Assembly: GCF_037975245.1 (NCBI RefSeq)
Contig: NC_092581.1
Coordinates: 8,335,501 to 8,399,500 of the forward strand
Length of the DNA: 64,000 bases
Source of the DNA: Apostichopus japonicus
Taxonomy: Eukaryota > Echinodermata > Holothuroidea > Aspidochirotida > Stichopodidae
Reading direction: 5' to 3'
How positions within the stretch are numbered: the first letter of the stretch is position 1; the number at the start of each line of letters is the position of its first letter. Of the stretch, positions 48,706 to 60,989 are shown one piece after another. Made by a program: the position numbers and the translations under genes. Under the pieces are notes generated by a model. That model was not told the origin of the DNA. It searched no databases and worked only from the letters and a program-made list of their open reading frames with translations.

Positions 48706-51700
48706 ATGGCAGTTACAAAAATATGGGTCGTTCTCTATCGCTTTGATCAAGATATTGAAGGTAATTGCTAACATTACGGTTGTTAATTTAGTCTGATTGT
48801 CTCTTTGAAAGACTACAAGATTTGTATTTTCTTGCAGATTCAGTCGGATCTTTTCATAACACCATTACACCTACAAGTTACAGTGCTGGCTAGGCTATTA
48901 ACTAGAACGTTAGTATGCAAGCTAGTTATACTATTAGTATCCAAATGTATCAAGCAGTAGGTTTACAGCCTTAAACTATGCCCTTGGCATTGCCTTCTTT
49001 GGTCACAGGCAAACGGTTAGCAGTGTAACACAACTAGCCTAGTAGCATAGTGTGTACCATTATGACGTACTTGAGACTTTGAAGTGGAAAATGTTAAGGA
49101 TTGTCAATTAAATTTCTGTATTTTGTAAATATCCAGCAATTGCAATGTCTTACACTGTTACAGTAGCTACAAACACAATATATTATATGTAACTTGTAAG
49201 GCTAATAGTGGTGCAGTTTAAATACCTGGTCAATTACTGTAGTGTAACCTACGAGTATGACACACATATAACAAGTAGGTCTAGGGTTGGTTTCTTCGCG
49301 ACATGAAGAGCGTTAGTGTCATGGTAATAACAAGAATGCAAGGATAAGATGTATCCTAGCATCTAGATGCCTAGTCCACTCATTTCCCAACTCCTCATCT
49401 GTACGACCACTTTAGGGTATATGTCATGGAATTAGATTCTTATAAATATATATAAACATGAATAAAAAGTACAATATTGTGTTGACTACTGGGAATATGA
49501 TGGCAACAGGGTCTCTAGTAGAAAGCACTGGATGCCGATGTCAGCAATTCCAGATAAATTTTTGGTAACTTAATGAGTCGACTGGCATCCAAAGTGGTCC
49601 TTTACTAATACTACAGTTTTTCCACGTTATTGTTTGACCGCACTTTCGTGACACCAGATAACACACTTCACGTTGGGTTTACCATTTGATGCTATGGTAA
49701 AATCATGAAATTTCTATACTCGTGCCATTATACTAGAAACCATGGGATAGTGACAGTCCATCATGAATATGAGATCAGTTATGGCCAGTGTTGTGGTAGC
49801 ATAGAACTGGATACTAGGCAAATGAAACATGGTCATACAGCAATAGAGGGTACATAGGTATTGAAACTGAATAAAAGGGTGCAAACATACAGTTTAATAA
49901 TATTAATTAATAATAATAAACAGCAGTTAAGTTTACACCGCTTAAGCAACCACAAATGTGGGAACAAACCCACAGGGCTTATGGATTACAACTTACACAT
50001 CGGGTAGCTTCCAACTCAATAGTTTAACTCAAATTTGGAATCTTTTCAATTTTAAAAAGTCATTTCAGATGGGAAAACTGTAGGTTGCTCTTGGATGAAA
50101 CACCAACCTTATTATGACCCGGCCGGGTATCGAACCCGGAACCTCCCCATTGCTAAGACTCATTGCATCAAATGCCACCGCCTTTATCTACTTTACCACA
50201 GCACCGGTTTATGAAAACCAATATTTTTTAATATGTTTTCCCTATTATTGACTAACATTTTGATTTCCTTAGGTAAAACTGGACCTGCCAAAGGGCCTTT
50301 TGCAATAGAACTGCCCAGAGAAGCATCCACAATAGAGGCTCAGAATGCATTAAGACGACAACTGAAAATCAAAGATAAGAAACTTGTACTGAAGGTAAAG
50401 ATGACCGTTGCTCTATTGTTCTATGAAACACAGATTGATAATTAATCATGATCCTGTTCATTATATATGAACCTAGATCACTTACTAGCCAGATTTACTG
50501 CAATTTCTACAAGCATGTAAACAAATAGGTCTGCATGTGTTCCACAGTTAGTGGGATTATCCAGTGCATTATGCATTAAACAGTAACTACTATTGGAATG
50601 GTGATAAATTCTCCAAAGGTATTGTCTTGCAAAAACTTTATGACCTGAATAAAGCCTCAACCAGATCACCTGGGTTTGACTTTGAGTCGGGCTACCTCTT
50701 ACAGTATGAAATCACCTTGGAAGTTCACAAGTCCGCTAGGTTTGATATAACAGTTCATTGGTTTGTAGGAGATGATTCAGTAAGGAGGTTGTTTATTGTG
50801 TAACTTTGCTCAATGTATTATGCCTTTGGACAATGCTGTGCATGATGAATTCTTTGTTTGCATAATTACTGGACTGAGGGGTGCTCATCAGATAATGCCT
50901 CTGAGCTTCTATTTCACTGTTGTGAACGTTCCTCAAATTTGCGATGTGAACAAGGTATCAATGTGAAGCTTGATGTAATGAACATTATTTACAGTGAGAG
51001 GTTAAATAGTCTTTCACTTCAACACTTTGCATACAAATATTTGCCTTGCTTATATAATAACTGTTGTAAGTTTGTAACTCTTTGGCAAAACTGAGGTGAT
51101 AATACCTTACAATGTATCGCCACAGGCCCATTGCCCACAACAACGTTACTCACTTCACATTTTATCATTTGAGATTACTTTATGTGTAATTTTTACTTTG
51201 TTTTCCAGTTGAGAAATCATCGAAAGTCTTTGATTCCAATCAATTGCCATATTTTGCAGAACACTAAGTTCCAGTAAGTACACTCCTAAGTGAATCCTTG
51301 GTCCCTTTGTGCCGTCCCTCATTCTGGAGTTTTTTACATATAGACAATCATTGTAAAAAACTCCATTGATAGTTTACATTCAGTAGTAAGAAAAGTACTT
51401 GTTTCCACATTCCCAGAAATGATATTGTAGCATAGCCACCAAACTGTAGAAAGTGCTGATCTTATTGGTATGCTGTTCTTGTGCTAGTCTTATTGGTATA
51501 CTGGTCCTGTGCTAGTCTTAGTGATATGCTGTTCTTGTGCTAGTCTTATTGGTATGCTGGTCTTGTGCTAGTCTTATTGGTATGCTAGTCTTGTCCTAGT
51601 CTTATTGGTATGCTGGTCTTGTGCTAGTCTTATTGGTATGTAGGTCTTGTGCTAGTCTTATTGGTGTGCTGGTCTTTTGCGAGTCTTATTGGTGTTTTGC

Positions 51701-54700
51701 TAATCTTATTGGTATGCTGGTCTTTTGCTAGTCTTATTGGTGTGCTGGTCCTTTTGCTAGTCTTATTGGTACAGTATGCTGATCATATTTAAAGTTTGAA
51801 GTCTAAAGTAGAAAGGGAAGTCTAAAAAGTGATGTTTTTAGTAAATGTATACATGTAAGTTTTATTTCAGACTAGGTGTTGCCTATGGGCAGAACATTGG
51901 TCATCAAAACGGGAAGCAAACTATTGTGTTGCACTGTAAAACAGATTATGTTTTTTTGAAGGTTTCTATATAAATAACTTACTTAAATGTTTGAGGAAAT
52001 ATTACTAAACATTACCTGTGCTTTCTATTTACAGACCATACACATTGGAGGTCGTGAAGAGGTTTCAAAATGGTAAATTACTTTCAATTTTACTAAACAA
52101 AAGCAAGACTTGGGTTGATAAGATGTATATATTCATTAGAATTGTATCCATGGTTGGATGGGATTTAACAAATATTTAAAACAACTGGAACAGAAATTGT
52201 GGCAGCAAATATGTGTAGTCTCACTTGTAGACTTTATTAGACTGGGTATACCTGTGATGGTGTCATCATCAAATAGTCTTAAATTACCACCATAGTCATA
52301 CTTCATTAATGCACATTACAAAACATTAGGAATGGAAGTTGAGGAGTGCGTCTTTAACCCATCCGTACCTCCAAATTTACCCACTCCTCCTGTCACTCAT
52401 CTTTCAGCCTCATTCCTATCATCCATCCTCCATCCATCCTCCTATCATCCATCCTCCAACCTTGGTCTGTTTGCTGATCTCCCAACATTGATTTTCTCTG
52501 ACTAATATGTGTGTCATAATGATGTCTTTCTGGTTTAATCTGTATTCCTCCTCTTCGTTGTAGTGAAACCGGTACAGAGGTCTGTTCCATCCAATGGGTA
52601 CAATGACATGATCAAACAAAGACTCGAGATCTTGCTAAAGCGAGTAAGTCATTGTATTTCAACATTACCTCGCAGATATTAATATAATACTGTATTAAAA
52701 GGATGAATTTACCATGGACTGATTTAAATAACACGTAGTATTCTGATGCAAGGATATGTCAAAAAATGTGAAAAGTGTAAAAGACAATACCCATTAAAGT
52801 GGGTGACATGATTATTTTACCAAATTGCTAGAATATCTCTTCTGCTGGCTAGTTAACTAATTTACAGTATATATAGTTAAAAGGATATTCCAGGGTGAAT
52901 TTACTGTGGACTGATTATTGATGCAAAAATCTCAATTAATGAAAAGTGAAAACAATAACCCTTCATGGCAGCAACGTGATTACTTTGTTATATTCCTTCT
53001 ACTGAGATTTGAGTAAACATGTACAGTACAACTGTACAAAGGAAACACAGCTCTATGATTGGCTACTGAAAGAAAGACTATATAGATGATTTATTCATTT
53101 CACTATTCCAATATTGCTTGTTGGTGTGGAATCAGCAGATTCAAGTCGGTTTGCTATCTGAATCTATTGCAAACTATAATCTTGAAATTGTGGAAGTATA
53201 TTAATATTGTGATTATTATTATTATGTAAGATCTGAAGGAAATTGAATAAAAACGACATTTCATGCAGAAGCTGAAAATCAAGTTCTGACAATCACTGTA
53301 CATAGTACTATGGGAAGATGAATGCTACTTTCCCTGCACAGACCAGTGTTTTTGACAAAAACTCCAAATTCCTGCAAAGCTTCTGCAGATGATATTGCAT
53401 ATATCTTTTGAAAGTTATAATTGATCTCATACCCTTTCATTATATTTTAAACTGTGCATAATTACTGTAGATTTGCCTATGGTGTACCATTTTATGTGAA
53501 ATATGGTTTGTTAGCAAAATGAAGGAAATTTGTATTTTCTGTACATATTGTAGGCGGCTGTCTTTGTTTCAACAAGATGAGCCTTACCACAGTGTTATTT
53601 TGTGATGGTGCATGCTTTACTGTTTAAATACACTGATTGCATTGCCATTAAATTAGGATCCTGAGACTATTTTCCAGGAATAAGAATAGCCAAGACCAGA
53701 TTACTGACTTATTCCGGCCCAACAGTGGACTTGTACATTACTGGCACTAACTCAGGCCATTCTGTTTAAGAATAAGTTATTAAGTGTAGGAGTACTACTA
53801 AACGAATGCCTAACATATTCCTGTCTTGTGAAACTTTGTTATGACCATTGACCAAATATGATCAGAAAAGAGAAGGCATCTTTAGTCATTATCAACTCTG
53901 TGAGTGTAGATTAGTAGATTAATTCAGATTAGTAGATTAATTCAGTCTAATCTAGTCACTGCAAATGCAGTCACTTCTTCTGGCAAGTAAACTGACTTCA
54001 TTTAACTAATATAGATTAATTCAGATTAACTCAGATTAGTAGATTAATTCAGTCTAATCTAGTCACTGCAAATGCTGTCACTTCTTCTGGCAAGTTAACT
54101 GACTTCATTTAACTAATATAGTTGCTTTATGTGACTCAATGAGTTAACTTCAGTTTTAAAGATGTTGAATATTGTGTTTATGCTTGTGCATACTTCAAAC
54201 TAAACCTAAAACCACATCTGCCACTGTATTTGTTTCTTCCTCCTCAGATTGAAGCATTAGAAGAGATTGTTCCTGAGATGAAACAGAACAGAGGGAAAAA
54301 GATGCAGAAGGTACAGTAGCTATCCTTTTTAGTTCTTTGTTCATAAAACAATTAACACAGTTGGATGTTGATGGTAATGTTAAGTTCCCTGACGAGCAAT
54401 AAAATCAAAACTATCTTTTCTTTGTTGCATTAGTGTAAAATAGATTCACTGGACGACAAATCTGAAACCTTAGCCTTGAAGTTTGACACTTTCTTTGCAG
54501 ATGTGTGTAGCCTTGGCTCACCATAATTTGCAAGCAATATACTGTACTTCGGTAGAAATTGTTAACATAAAGGCCCGGTCACACTACAGCGATATTTTAT
54601 CGGAATACGGTCCGATATTTCCGATTTTAGGCCGAAGAGTGAGGTTTGTGGTAGTGAATGTAATGAATGCAGTGGAATATTCGAATACCTATTCCAAATC

Positions 54701-55821
54701 TGAGGGGTTCTGGAACGGACTACATTCTGAAGTGACGTCACATCGAAAAACGATAAAAATCGGAAGAGAAATCGGATAGCTATCCGATAAAAGGAAACGG
54801 AGTCAATATCAAAAGTTAGGAAAGGGCTATTCTACATCGGAATGGCTCAACAGATAGCAAATCAGGTCCTTTATCACTGTGGCTAGAAGACCCGAACGAA
54901 AAACAGGCTGTTTCGATTCCTCCGGGAAAATCGGATAGTTTCGATAAAAAATCGGTATAGTGTGACCGGGCCTTTAAACATTTAGTCTATGTACCTGTTC
55001 ATTGCTTTCATTTGGTCGTCAGTAAGAAAGATATCCCATTAGTTTTCTGCACCATGATTTGTTAGATATCAGAGATAAAAGTTTGGTGAACTATTTCATT
55101 AAAACAAGTTGATATTATGATGGAATGCTCTTCAGCAACCCAATCTGATAGGATAACAACTGAAAGGTTATCCCAAAGCCTTTGTCACTTGTTTTAGAAG
55201 GTCCTAAGAGTTGATATCAATCTTAATGTTGGCAGATTACTATAGTCGACCAGATGATTCGTATCAGATAACTACTGTGGTGTTTATAGGAAGAAATTAC
55301 ATTTTGTAATTAAGAAATCAATAGAACATCAGAAAAGTCACAAAGGTTAAATACAGTATAATTGATTGGTTTGTCATCTCAAAATGATTTGTGATTTTGT
55401 TGGTGAGGAAAGAAGACAGCATCCACACCCTTTCTGTAGTACTTCTTGTTAAATTTGGCCCAGGCCTTTGGAAATAACTATGGTGTGGAATTTCAAAAAA
55501 ACAGAAGGCCTTTGAACAGATTTTCTCTCTTGATGTTTCCTTGTGATTATCATAACTGATTAAGAAATGTGCAGACAAATTCTCTTCTCAAATCTCAGTA
55601 TTGTTAAGGTATTATGCTGTATCATTTATGGAGGATAATGATTTGAAGTCATTCATAAATCAAACCAATTCTTTCAGTTCTGTTAATATGTCTTTAATTC
55701 TTCTTCTTATCAACAGGAGATGGAGGGAATTGATGTTAACTTACAATTTATCGGACAACGAATTAGAGAATCAGAAAACCATAAATGGCAGGGAATGTTC
55801 ACCAAGCATCCTCTTTGGTAG
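48706..55821 (+). CDS. Seven-exon gene for a 175-residue protein of unknown function
   Basis: Exons: 48706-48760, 50273-50394, 51209-51273, 52035-52072, 52564-52643, 54248-54310 and 55717-55821. All introns start GT and end AG, and the phases agree throughout (528 nt, 175 codons plus TAG). The N-terminal 95 residues or so start MAVTKIWVVLYRF and include GPFAIELPREASTIEAQNAL and PYTLEVVKRFQN. The hydrophobic stretches alternate in a way that suggests a small beta-rich, perhaps ubiquitin-like fold; this is a guess. Residues about 110-160 are charged and helical (IKQRLEILLKRIEALEEIVPEMKQ) and likely form a coiled coil. The chain ends HKWQGMFTKHPLW. There is no signal peptide or membrane segment, so it should be cytosolic or nuclear. 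I do not recognise the family. An extra acceptor near 51870 opens a frame but breaks the phase and was left out. Confidence 0.8.
49905..50217 (-). mobile_element. tRNA-derived SINE in intron 1
   Basis: On the minus strand it begins ACCGGTGCTGTGGTAAAGTA, with box A-like TGGTAAAGTAGATAAAGG and box B-like GGGTTCGATACCC. It ends in an (ATT)n-rich tail at the left. Its family differs from the SINEs at 28491 and 33556. Its 5' end lies only about 55 bp before the acceptor of exon 2 of the host gene. Confidence 0.8.
51455..51785. repeat. Intronic minisatellite of about 28-bp units
   Basis: GTGCTAGTCTTATTGGTATG with CTGGTCTT is repeated about eleven times in intron 3, with some short or altered units (CTTTTGC, GTGTGCTGG). 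No effect on the gene is apparent from the sequence. Confidence 0.85.
52405..52460. repeat. Short (CCATCCTC)-type repeat in intron 4
   Basis: CCTATCATCCATCCTC recurs with partial units. The tract is pyrimidine-rich and lies about 100 bp before the acceptor of exon 5. Confidence 0.7.
53915..54122. repeat. Tandem duplication of about 107 bp in intron 5
   Basis: AGTCTAATCTAGTCACTGCA and CACTTCTTCTGGCAAGT, followed by ACTGACTTCATTTAACTAAT, occur twice, about 107 bp apart, with one or two differences. Shorter GATTAATTCA repeats sit between them. Confidence 0.85.
54568..54976. mobile_element. MITE in intron 6 with 19-bp inverted termini
   Basis: TAAAGGCCCGGTCACACTA at the left is exactly matched in reverse complement at the right; the similarity continues imperfectly for about 35 bp (CGATTTTTTATCG-type words). 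AACA flanks both sides (54564-54567 and 54977-54980), a possible 4-bp target duplication. The interior is full of CGATA and TCCGAT words, with an 18-bp perfect palindrome (half ATCGGATAG) at 54771-54788. No transposase is present. The GGCCCGGTCACAC terminus type is found in several DNA transposon groups, so I leave the superfamily open. Confidence 0.8.
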
Positions 55822-57873
55822 TAAGAGTAGCAACTAAATTTAAGCCGACTATTATCATCATCATCTGAAGTCAGTACATTCTCAAGACTCAATTGGTCAT
55901 ACAAGCGACATGATATGACTGTCCAGTACTTCTATGTGAGTACTTGTCCTTCAAGACAAGTGGAATTTTACATATTAACAGCTTTCAAGACAAATTTCCA
56001 AGGTACATAATCTTTATAGGACAACATGCACACTGTGGCTGACAGAAAGATTCTTGAGTATGTCATAACATGGAGTGATGTAATATCATTGTTACGTTTG
56101 GTTAACTCCAAATCTGTTCGCATCTTATGCATGTAAGATTCTCTTTAATTGTGGTGCTTTGATAATTATGAACGAGGAAGGCAAAAGGTCAGATAGGTTA
56201 AAGGTTATTTATTTCTTGCTGTTAAAAACCTTTGATTTAAAGCTATTTTCCCTTCTTGAGATTTTGAATTAAATTGTGTGAGAAATTAGATGTATTCTAT
56301 TAGCATGTGTTAACCTTCGAGTTACATCAAAAGTCACTGCCAAGCGTTGGTTCTCAAACTGAGATGTCATGATAGCACATTCCTGAGAAGTCTGTGGAAC
56401 GCTGAATAATATGGACTGAAAGGAAGTTTATACTAGTGTGTTAATTTTTGTGTGCATGTGACTATACCTATCAACCATGGTGGTGCAATGAATCAACCAC
56501 TTTAACAAGGAAATGTTTGATTACGGAACACCCCCTCCCCCTAGAAAAGGAGGAGAGAAACAATAACACCTCTAATGGATAACTTTAGGAACGAAATTTA
56601 GTTTGATATGCTACTTACCAGTGAAACCAATGTCCATCAATGCATGATACATTACAATACCACTGTTAGTTTTTGAACTTTGACCTTTACACAGGGGACA
56701 CTTCAGTAAAAGTGGCTGGTTTACACAGACTATTAGATCAACTCCTCAGAAGCAGCAGTACCACTGCTAGGCTTTATGACATGAAATTACTTCATTATAA
56801 TGGTGTTTGCTCTCATGCATGGCTGCTCTATGGTGTATCTAAAATGGGGAGTGGGGGGAGGGGGAGGGGGATGCTTTGGATGACTAAGCTGTAATTGATA
56901 AAACAATAGATTTATATTAAATTAGGCTTGACTGAAGATCCGATGTCACCATTGATTTAGCTCTAAGGGGTTATTCCAAACAATTATTGTTTAAAAGTGA
57001 ATATCTTGCAAAGGGGAATCTATGTAGAGAAATTTTATATATTGGGAGTTCTTGGACTATGACATAACAACCATGAATATCCTTTGTTTAGCAAGACAGA
57101 ACAACTCAAATGACGTGATAGTTGTATTTCCCTTTTTGGATTATTTGAGAAATGCTACTTAGGTTGTTTTCATTTTTGGTTACTTGACGTATGCAGGCAA
57201 GTAACCTATGCATTCAAGTTGGAGTGTGTGTGTATTTGACATCCTAGCTTGTAAACACATTTCTCAAGTTAGGTAAAATGTGCAGTTCTCATATTTGGAA
57301 TGTGGCTTTCCCATAATTAGAACAAAAAACCCTATTTCTTTGGGCGGAGGTCAATGGTCGTTTGGGGTCGGCAGAGGGCAAAATGTGAAAATGTCAAAAA
57401 ATGCTGTATCTCCAGAACCTGAATATTACAGGAGCTCATTTATACATGGTAGAATAGCTTTATGTAGTGTAAAGTTGTTGCACAATTTGGTGTAGGTCAG
57501 AGTTCATTTCAGGTCATCAGAGGTCAAACCCTGAACACCTTGTAAGCACAATATCTCAAGATAGGAAACTTTACGAGATCTCATTTTTGACATATATATT
57601 AGTGTTTTATGTTTTATGTTTTGTGAACCTTGTGTATTGTTATGACATTAGTACTGTTTATTTTAGTAGAAGTGCTATACCTTCTTACTTATATATTTAA
57701 AACTATTTGAATTGTTTATAGTTGTAAGTTATTTATTTCTGTACTACATGTATTTGTACATAATAGTAAAATAGATTTACTAAATGTTTAAAATAAAACC
57801 GACAATGAGGTATGTTTGTCATCATTTGAAATTATAATTGTCTCATAGTCTTGTTATTTCCCTTTTGAATAAA
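55822..57873 (+). other. Probable 3' UTR of the seven-exon gene
   Basis: No other gene intervenes between the stop codon and AATAAA at 57792-57797 and 57868-57873, so a UTR of about 2 kb is plausible. A G-rich patch (about 56849-56871) and an AGGTCA-rich stretch (about 57495-57530) lie within. Earlier cleavage cannot be excluded. Confidence 0.35.
57792..57797 (+). terminator. Candidate poly(A) signal AATAAA
   Basis: The first perfect AATAAA noticed downstream of the stop at 55821; another follows at 57868-57873. Confidence 0.35.
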
Positions 57874-59396
57874 TTATGTTGTAAGGATTAGTGCAATGGT
57901 AAAAGATTTTGAAAACTTGAACATTAGTAAAGTTGATGCTCGGAGAGGTTGGGATTGATCAATGGTATATCGCCATCTACTTTCCATTTTAGGTCGAATC
58001 ACTGTTGATAGGTAGCAGTTTGATGCAAATGGTTTCTCTGTGATAAGTTGAGAAAAAAAGGCTTTCTGGGACTCATGGCCCCCACTTCCTATCATCATTC
58101 GAGAGAAATGGTTTAGTTGGAAGATGTTTGCATTCAGACTGGGAAGAATTGGACAACTACTAGAAGTTTAACCCCCTCACCCTACCCTTTAAAAAATCCC
58201 TCAGACAAAGTATTTATTAACAAAACCTCGGAAATAAGTCTAAACTTATATCAAAACCTATGCCTCACGATACGCCCCCATACATTATAGTACACATGAC
58301 ATCACCACCCCCTTATTAAAAAATACTTCATCCTAATCTGGCACTCTTGCACAGATATTATTGTAGTTAATAGATATTATTAGCACAGCACTGTCTTTAC
58401 AGTAACTTAAACCTAAATATGTCTCAGAATGCACCCTTTTGATGGTTAAAATTTTAATTTTTCCCTGGGGATGGGCCGAGACCCCTCTACATAGGAGTCG
58501 AGTTCGCAGCCCTTTATAACATCCTTCGTTCGACTCTGGCCCTTCCACAAAAGTTTAGCCGCTACCTTAACCAGTTGAGGGATGGTTTGAAGTTAAGGCC
58601 CATCTCTGAAATTCTGTGAACGCCACTGGGGAGGATGGCTACTCATGGAATCGGCATTGTTGCTCAAAACTGTTCTTAACAAAAACTTAAATGGGTAACT
58701 ATTTTGATGATTCTTACAATGTATTTTTATTGTGCATATAGCGAATAGCTAATTACAGAGACGTGTCTACGGAATGAGGTTTTCGTAGGATCAGGAAGTA
58801 AGTTTCCGTGTACCACATTTCTAGAGCTAATCCTCCATCATGTGGGTTTTGACTTGCAGGAAACGAAAAAGAAAATGGGGGGGGGGGGGATGGGTTGGTT
58901 TGTTTGCAAAATGAGGACATGCACACCAAGTAATGCTAAAATGTCGACATTTTTATATTTTCTTCTGGAAACTTAATTTTGCAAAAAAGAAAATGAAAAC
59001 AAGAAGTTTATAAACATTCTAAAAAATATAATTCATAACACGTTAATTATCATTACAAAAGAAATAATTTCTCATTATTTAAGAAGTAGTAAATATACCT
59101 ATAAATAGACTGGCTAGATATAACATGTATTATACATAATAATCATAATATATTTGGTAGTGATCTATTCATGGCAGTCAATTGTAGTTATTGTAGGAAC
59201 AAAACAGAACACGCTTTTAGATCTTCATGTGAATGGTTTTCTTTATTATTCTTTTATTCACCTGATAAAGATTGTCATATTTTTTACAGGAATCAAAAGG
59301 AAATATACGGTTACTTAGTAGCGTTTGTACAAGAAGATATGTAGACCTACATGTCACTGGAGTGATATGGCGCGCCGTTTGTGACAAAATCAGGTG
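57874..59396. other. Intergenic sequence, no supported gene
   Basis: A hAT-like right terminus GTGAACGCCACTG ends at 58628 without a partner. A G run lies at about 58878-58888. Nothing else recognised. Confidence 0.4.
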
Positions 59397-59405
59397 AATG
59401 TGTAG
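59397..59405. repeat. Left flanking copy AATGTGTAG
   Basis: AATGTGTAG here and at 60022-60030 flank the long inverted-repeat element. Confidence 0.6.
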
Positions 59406-60021
59406 AGGACTCACTTTTATTAAATTGGAAGTGCGTCCTCATTTTCAGAAGATTAATTACGCTCAATAATAACTTCATCAATGTCATAACTTATACTGGG
59501 TCAAGAGACGTTGAGTGACGTACTTTTATATTTCATTATATAATTTACCGCCTAATACACTACAGTCCTTTTTGCGCTAGGTCTCCGTCTCGTACGAACC
59601 CTACAGACAGGCTCCAATAAAAAATCCAAACACAAATTCCACAATCGAAATCCTAATCCATAAAAACAGTATAATTCGCCCGGAAACGTGGGCAACACGT
59701 ATCCGATTTGATATGGAATAAAAGTAGGGAAAAACAATAAAGGTTTTCCGTTCAAGCGTAAATTCGTCGTAAAATATGTAATCGTTGTCGAGTCGCTGAA
59801 TATCATAATCCAAGTCGTAGTCGTAAGTAGCTATATATCCTTTCACTGTGTGAAAGATTTCGCTTATCGTTTGTCAGGAATAAAACTATCCATTGTTTTA
59901 TCGAAACCAATGTCTCTTGACCCAGTATGAGTCATGACATTGATGAAGTTATTATTGAGCGTAATTAATCTTCTGAAAATGAGGACGCACTTCCAATTGA
60001 ATAAAAGTGAAGTCCTCTACT
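59406..60021. mobile_element. DNA transposon remnant with inverted arms of about 107 bp
   Basis: The left arm (about 59403-59513) and the right arm (about 59908-60018) match as reverse complements over about 107 bp with only a handful of differences. Shared words include GGAAGTGCGTCCTCATTTTC, AGAAGATTAATTACGCTCAA and CTGGGTCAAGAGAC. AATGTGTAG flanks both sides. If it is the target duplication it is 9 bp long, and the left end has lost about five bases (AGTAG) that the right end keeps. The middle of about 390 bp has no transposase. Superfamily not assigned. Confidence 0.8.
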
Positions 60022-60030
60022 AATGTGTAG
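60022..60030. repeat. Right flanking copy AATGTGTAG
   Basis: Identical to 59397-59405, directly outside the right arm. Confidence 0.6.
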
Positions 60031-60104
60031 AATATAACACGTGTAACATACCTAAATAAATATATGCATGATACACGGTGTAATTCAGACAAGAGGAATC
60101 AGAG

Positions 60105-60717
60105 CAGTGGCGTCGCTAAGGGGGGGGGGGGGGGTGGGGTGTGATGGAGGGGGAGGGGGAAAATGCCCCCTCCTCCCTCAAACAAAAATCGTGCCCAACG
60201 GATGCGATTTGCATTGTTAATAAAATTACTCAAACATTTTTTTTTTTACAAAGGACGAAACGTATTATGTTCTGCAGTAAAAACGTCTTTCCACCTACCA
60301 TCACAATAACCAGTTGTTTTCTCACTAACAAGGTCTCAGAGGCCCCGGCGGGATTTGCTAGTGCTTAAACTTCACTACTACCTTGCATGTATTTCAATTT
60401 TCATCACTCTTATTAAAAAAAACTATCAAAGCAAAAGGGTTTATTTCCATTTTTTGTATAAACTTTTTGAAACGCCTCATTTAAAAACATAAATATCATA
60501 CATAATAAGCACAAAAATTCTTGAACATAAAGTTACTTCAAGTTGCAAAATATATCACCAGATTGCAGCTAAGGACCCTCAATTAATAACAAATACCTCA
60601 AAGGGGAGGGAGACTCCCTATCCCTTAGACACCTTCCCAGGACGGCATTCACAAATACACAATCCCCTAATTCAGTGCTGTGCCGCCCCCAGATTGAAAT
60701 GTCTGGCGACGCCACTG
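60105..60717. mobile_element. Non-autonomous hAT-type element, 613 bp
   Basis: CAGTGGCGTCGC at the left is the exact reverse complement of GCGACGCCACTG at the right. The flanking 8-mers, AATCAGAG and AATCAGCA, agree at 6 of 8 positions, as expected of an older insertion. A G run lies just inside the left end. Internal words CCAGATTGCAGCTAAGGAC and CAAAGGGGAGGGAGACTCCC match the 138-bp module of the element at 23036, so the two belong to one family despite different outermost bases. Confidence 0.75.
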
Positions 60718-60989
60718 AATCAGCACCGGACTAAGAAGCATCAATGGCGTGTAAAAGATTAAAATGCGATATGGTATGAGGAGGATTAATTCTAAAAAAA
60801 AAAAACAACGATTAAGGTAGGGATTCGTAACTTTATGGAACGGCGTCCTAGGCCCGGAGCAGTGGCCCTACTGAATTAAAAAAAAATCCCGACTGAACGC
60901 CTTAATCCCCCTGCCTGCAGATAGATGTCTGCGTAAGGGGGGGGGGGGCGGAGGGGTAGACGCCAATGAGAAGAATGCCCAATGCTGAC

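Noticed and set aside
51870-51961. Possible extra exon in the seven-exon gene (TTTATTTCAG acceptor, open to AAG|GTTTCT)
   Set aside because: It has good splice sites, but including it shifts the phase so that the next exon ends in an early stop. Joining 51273 directly to 52035 keeps the frame.
54564-54980. PIF/Harbinger assignment of the GGCCCGGTCACAC MITE
   Set aside because: The 3-bp TWA target duplication expected for that group does not fit either border choice. AACA fits better, so the superfamily was left open.
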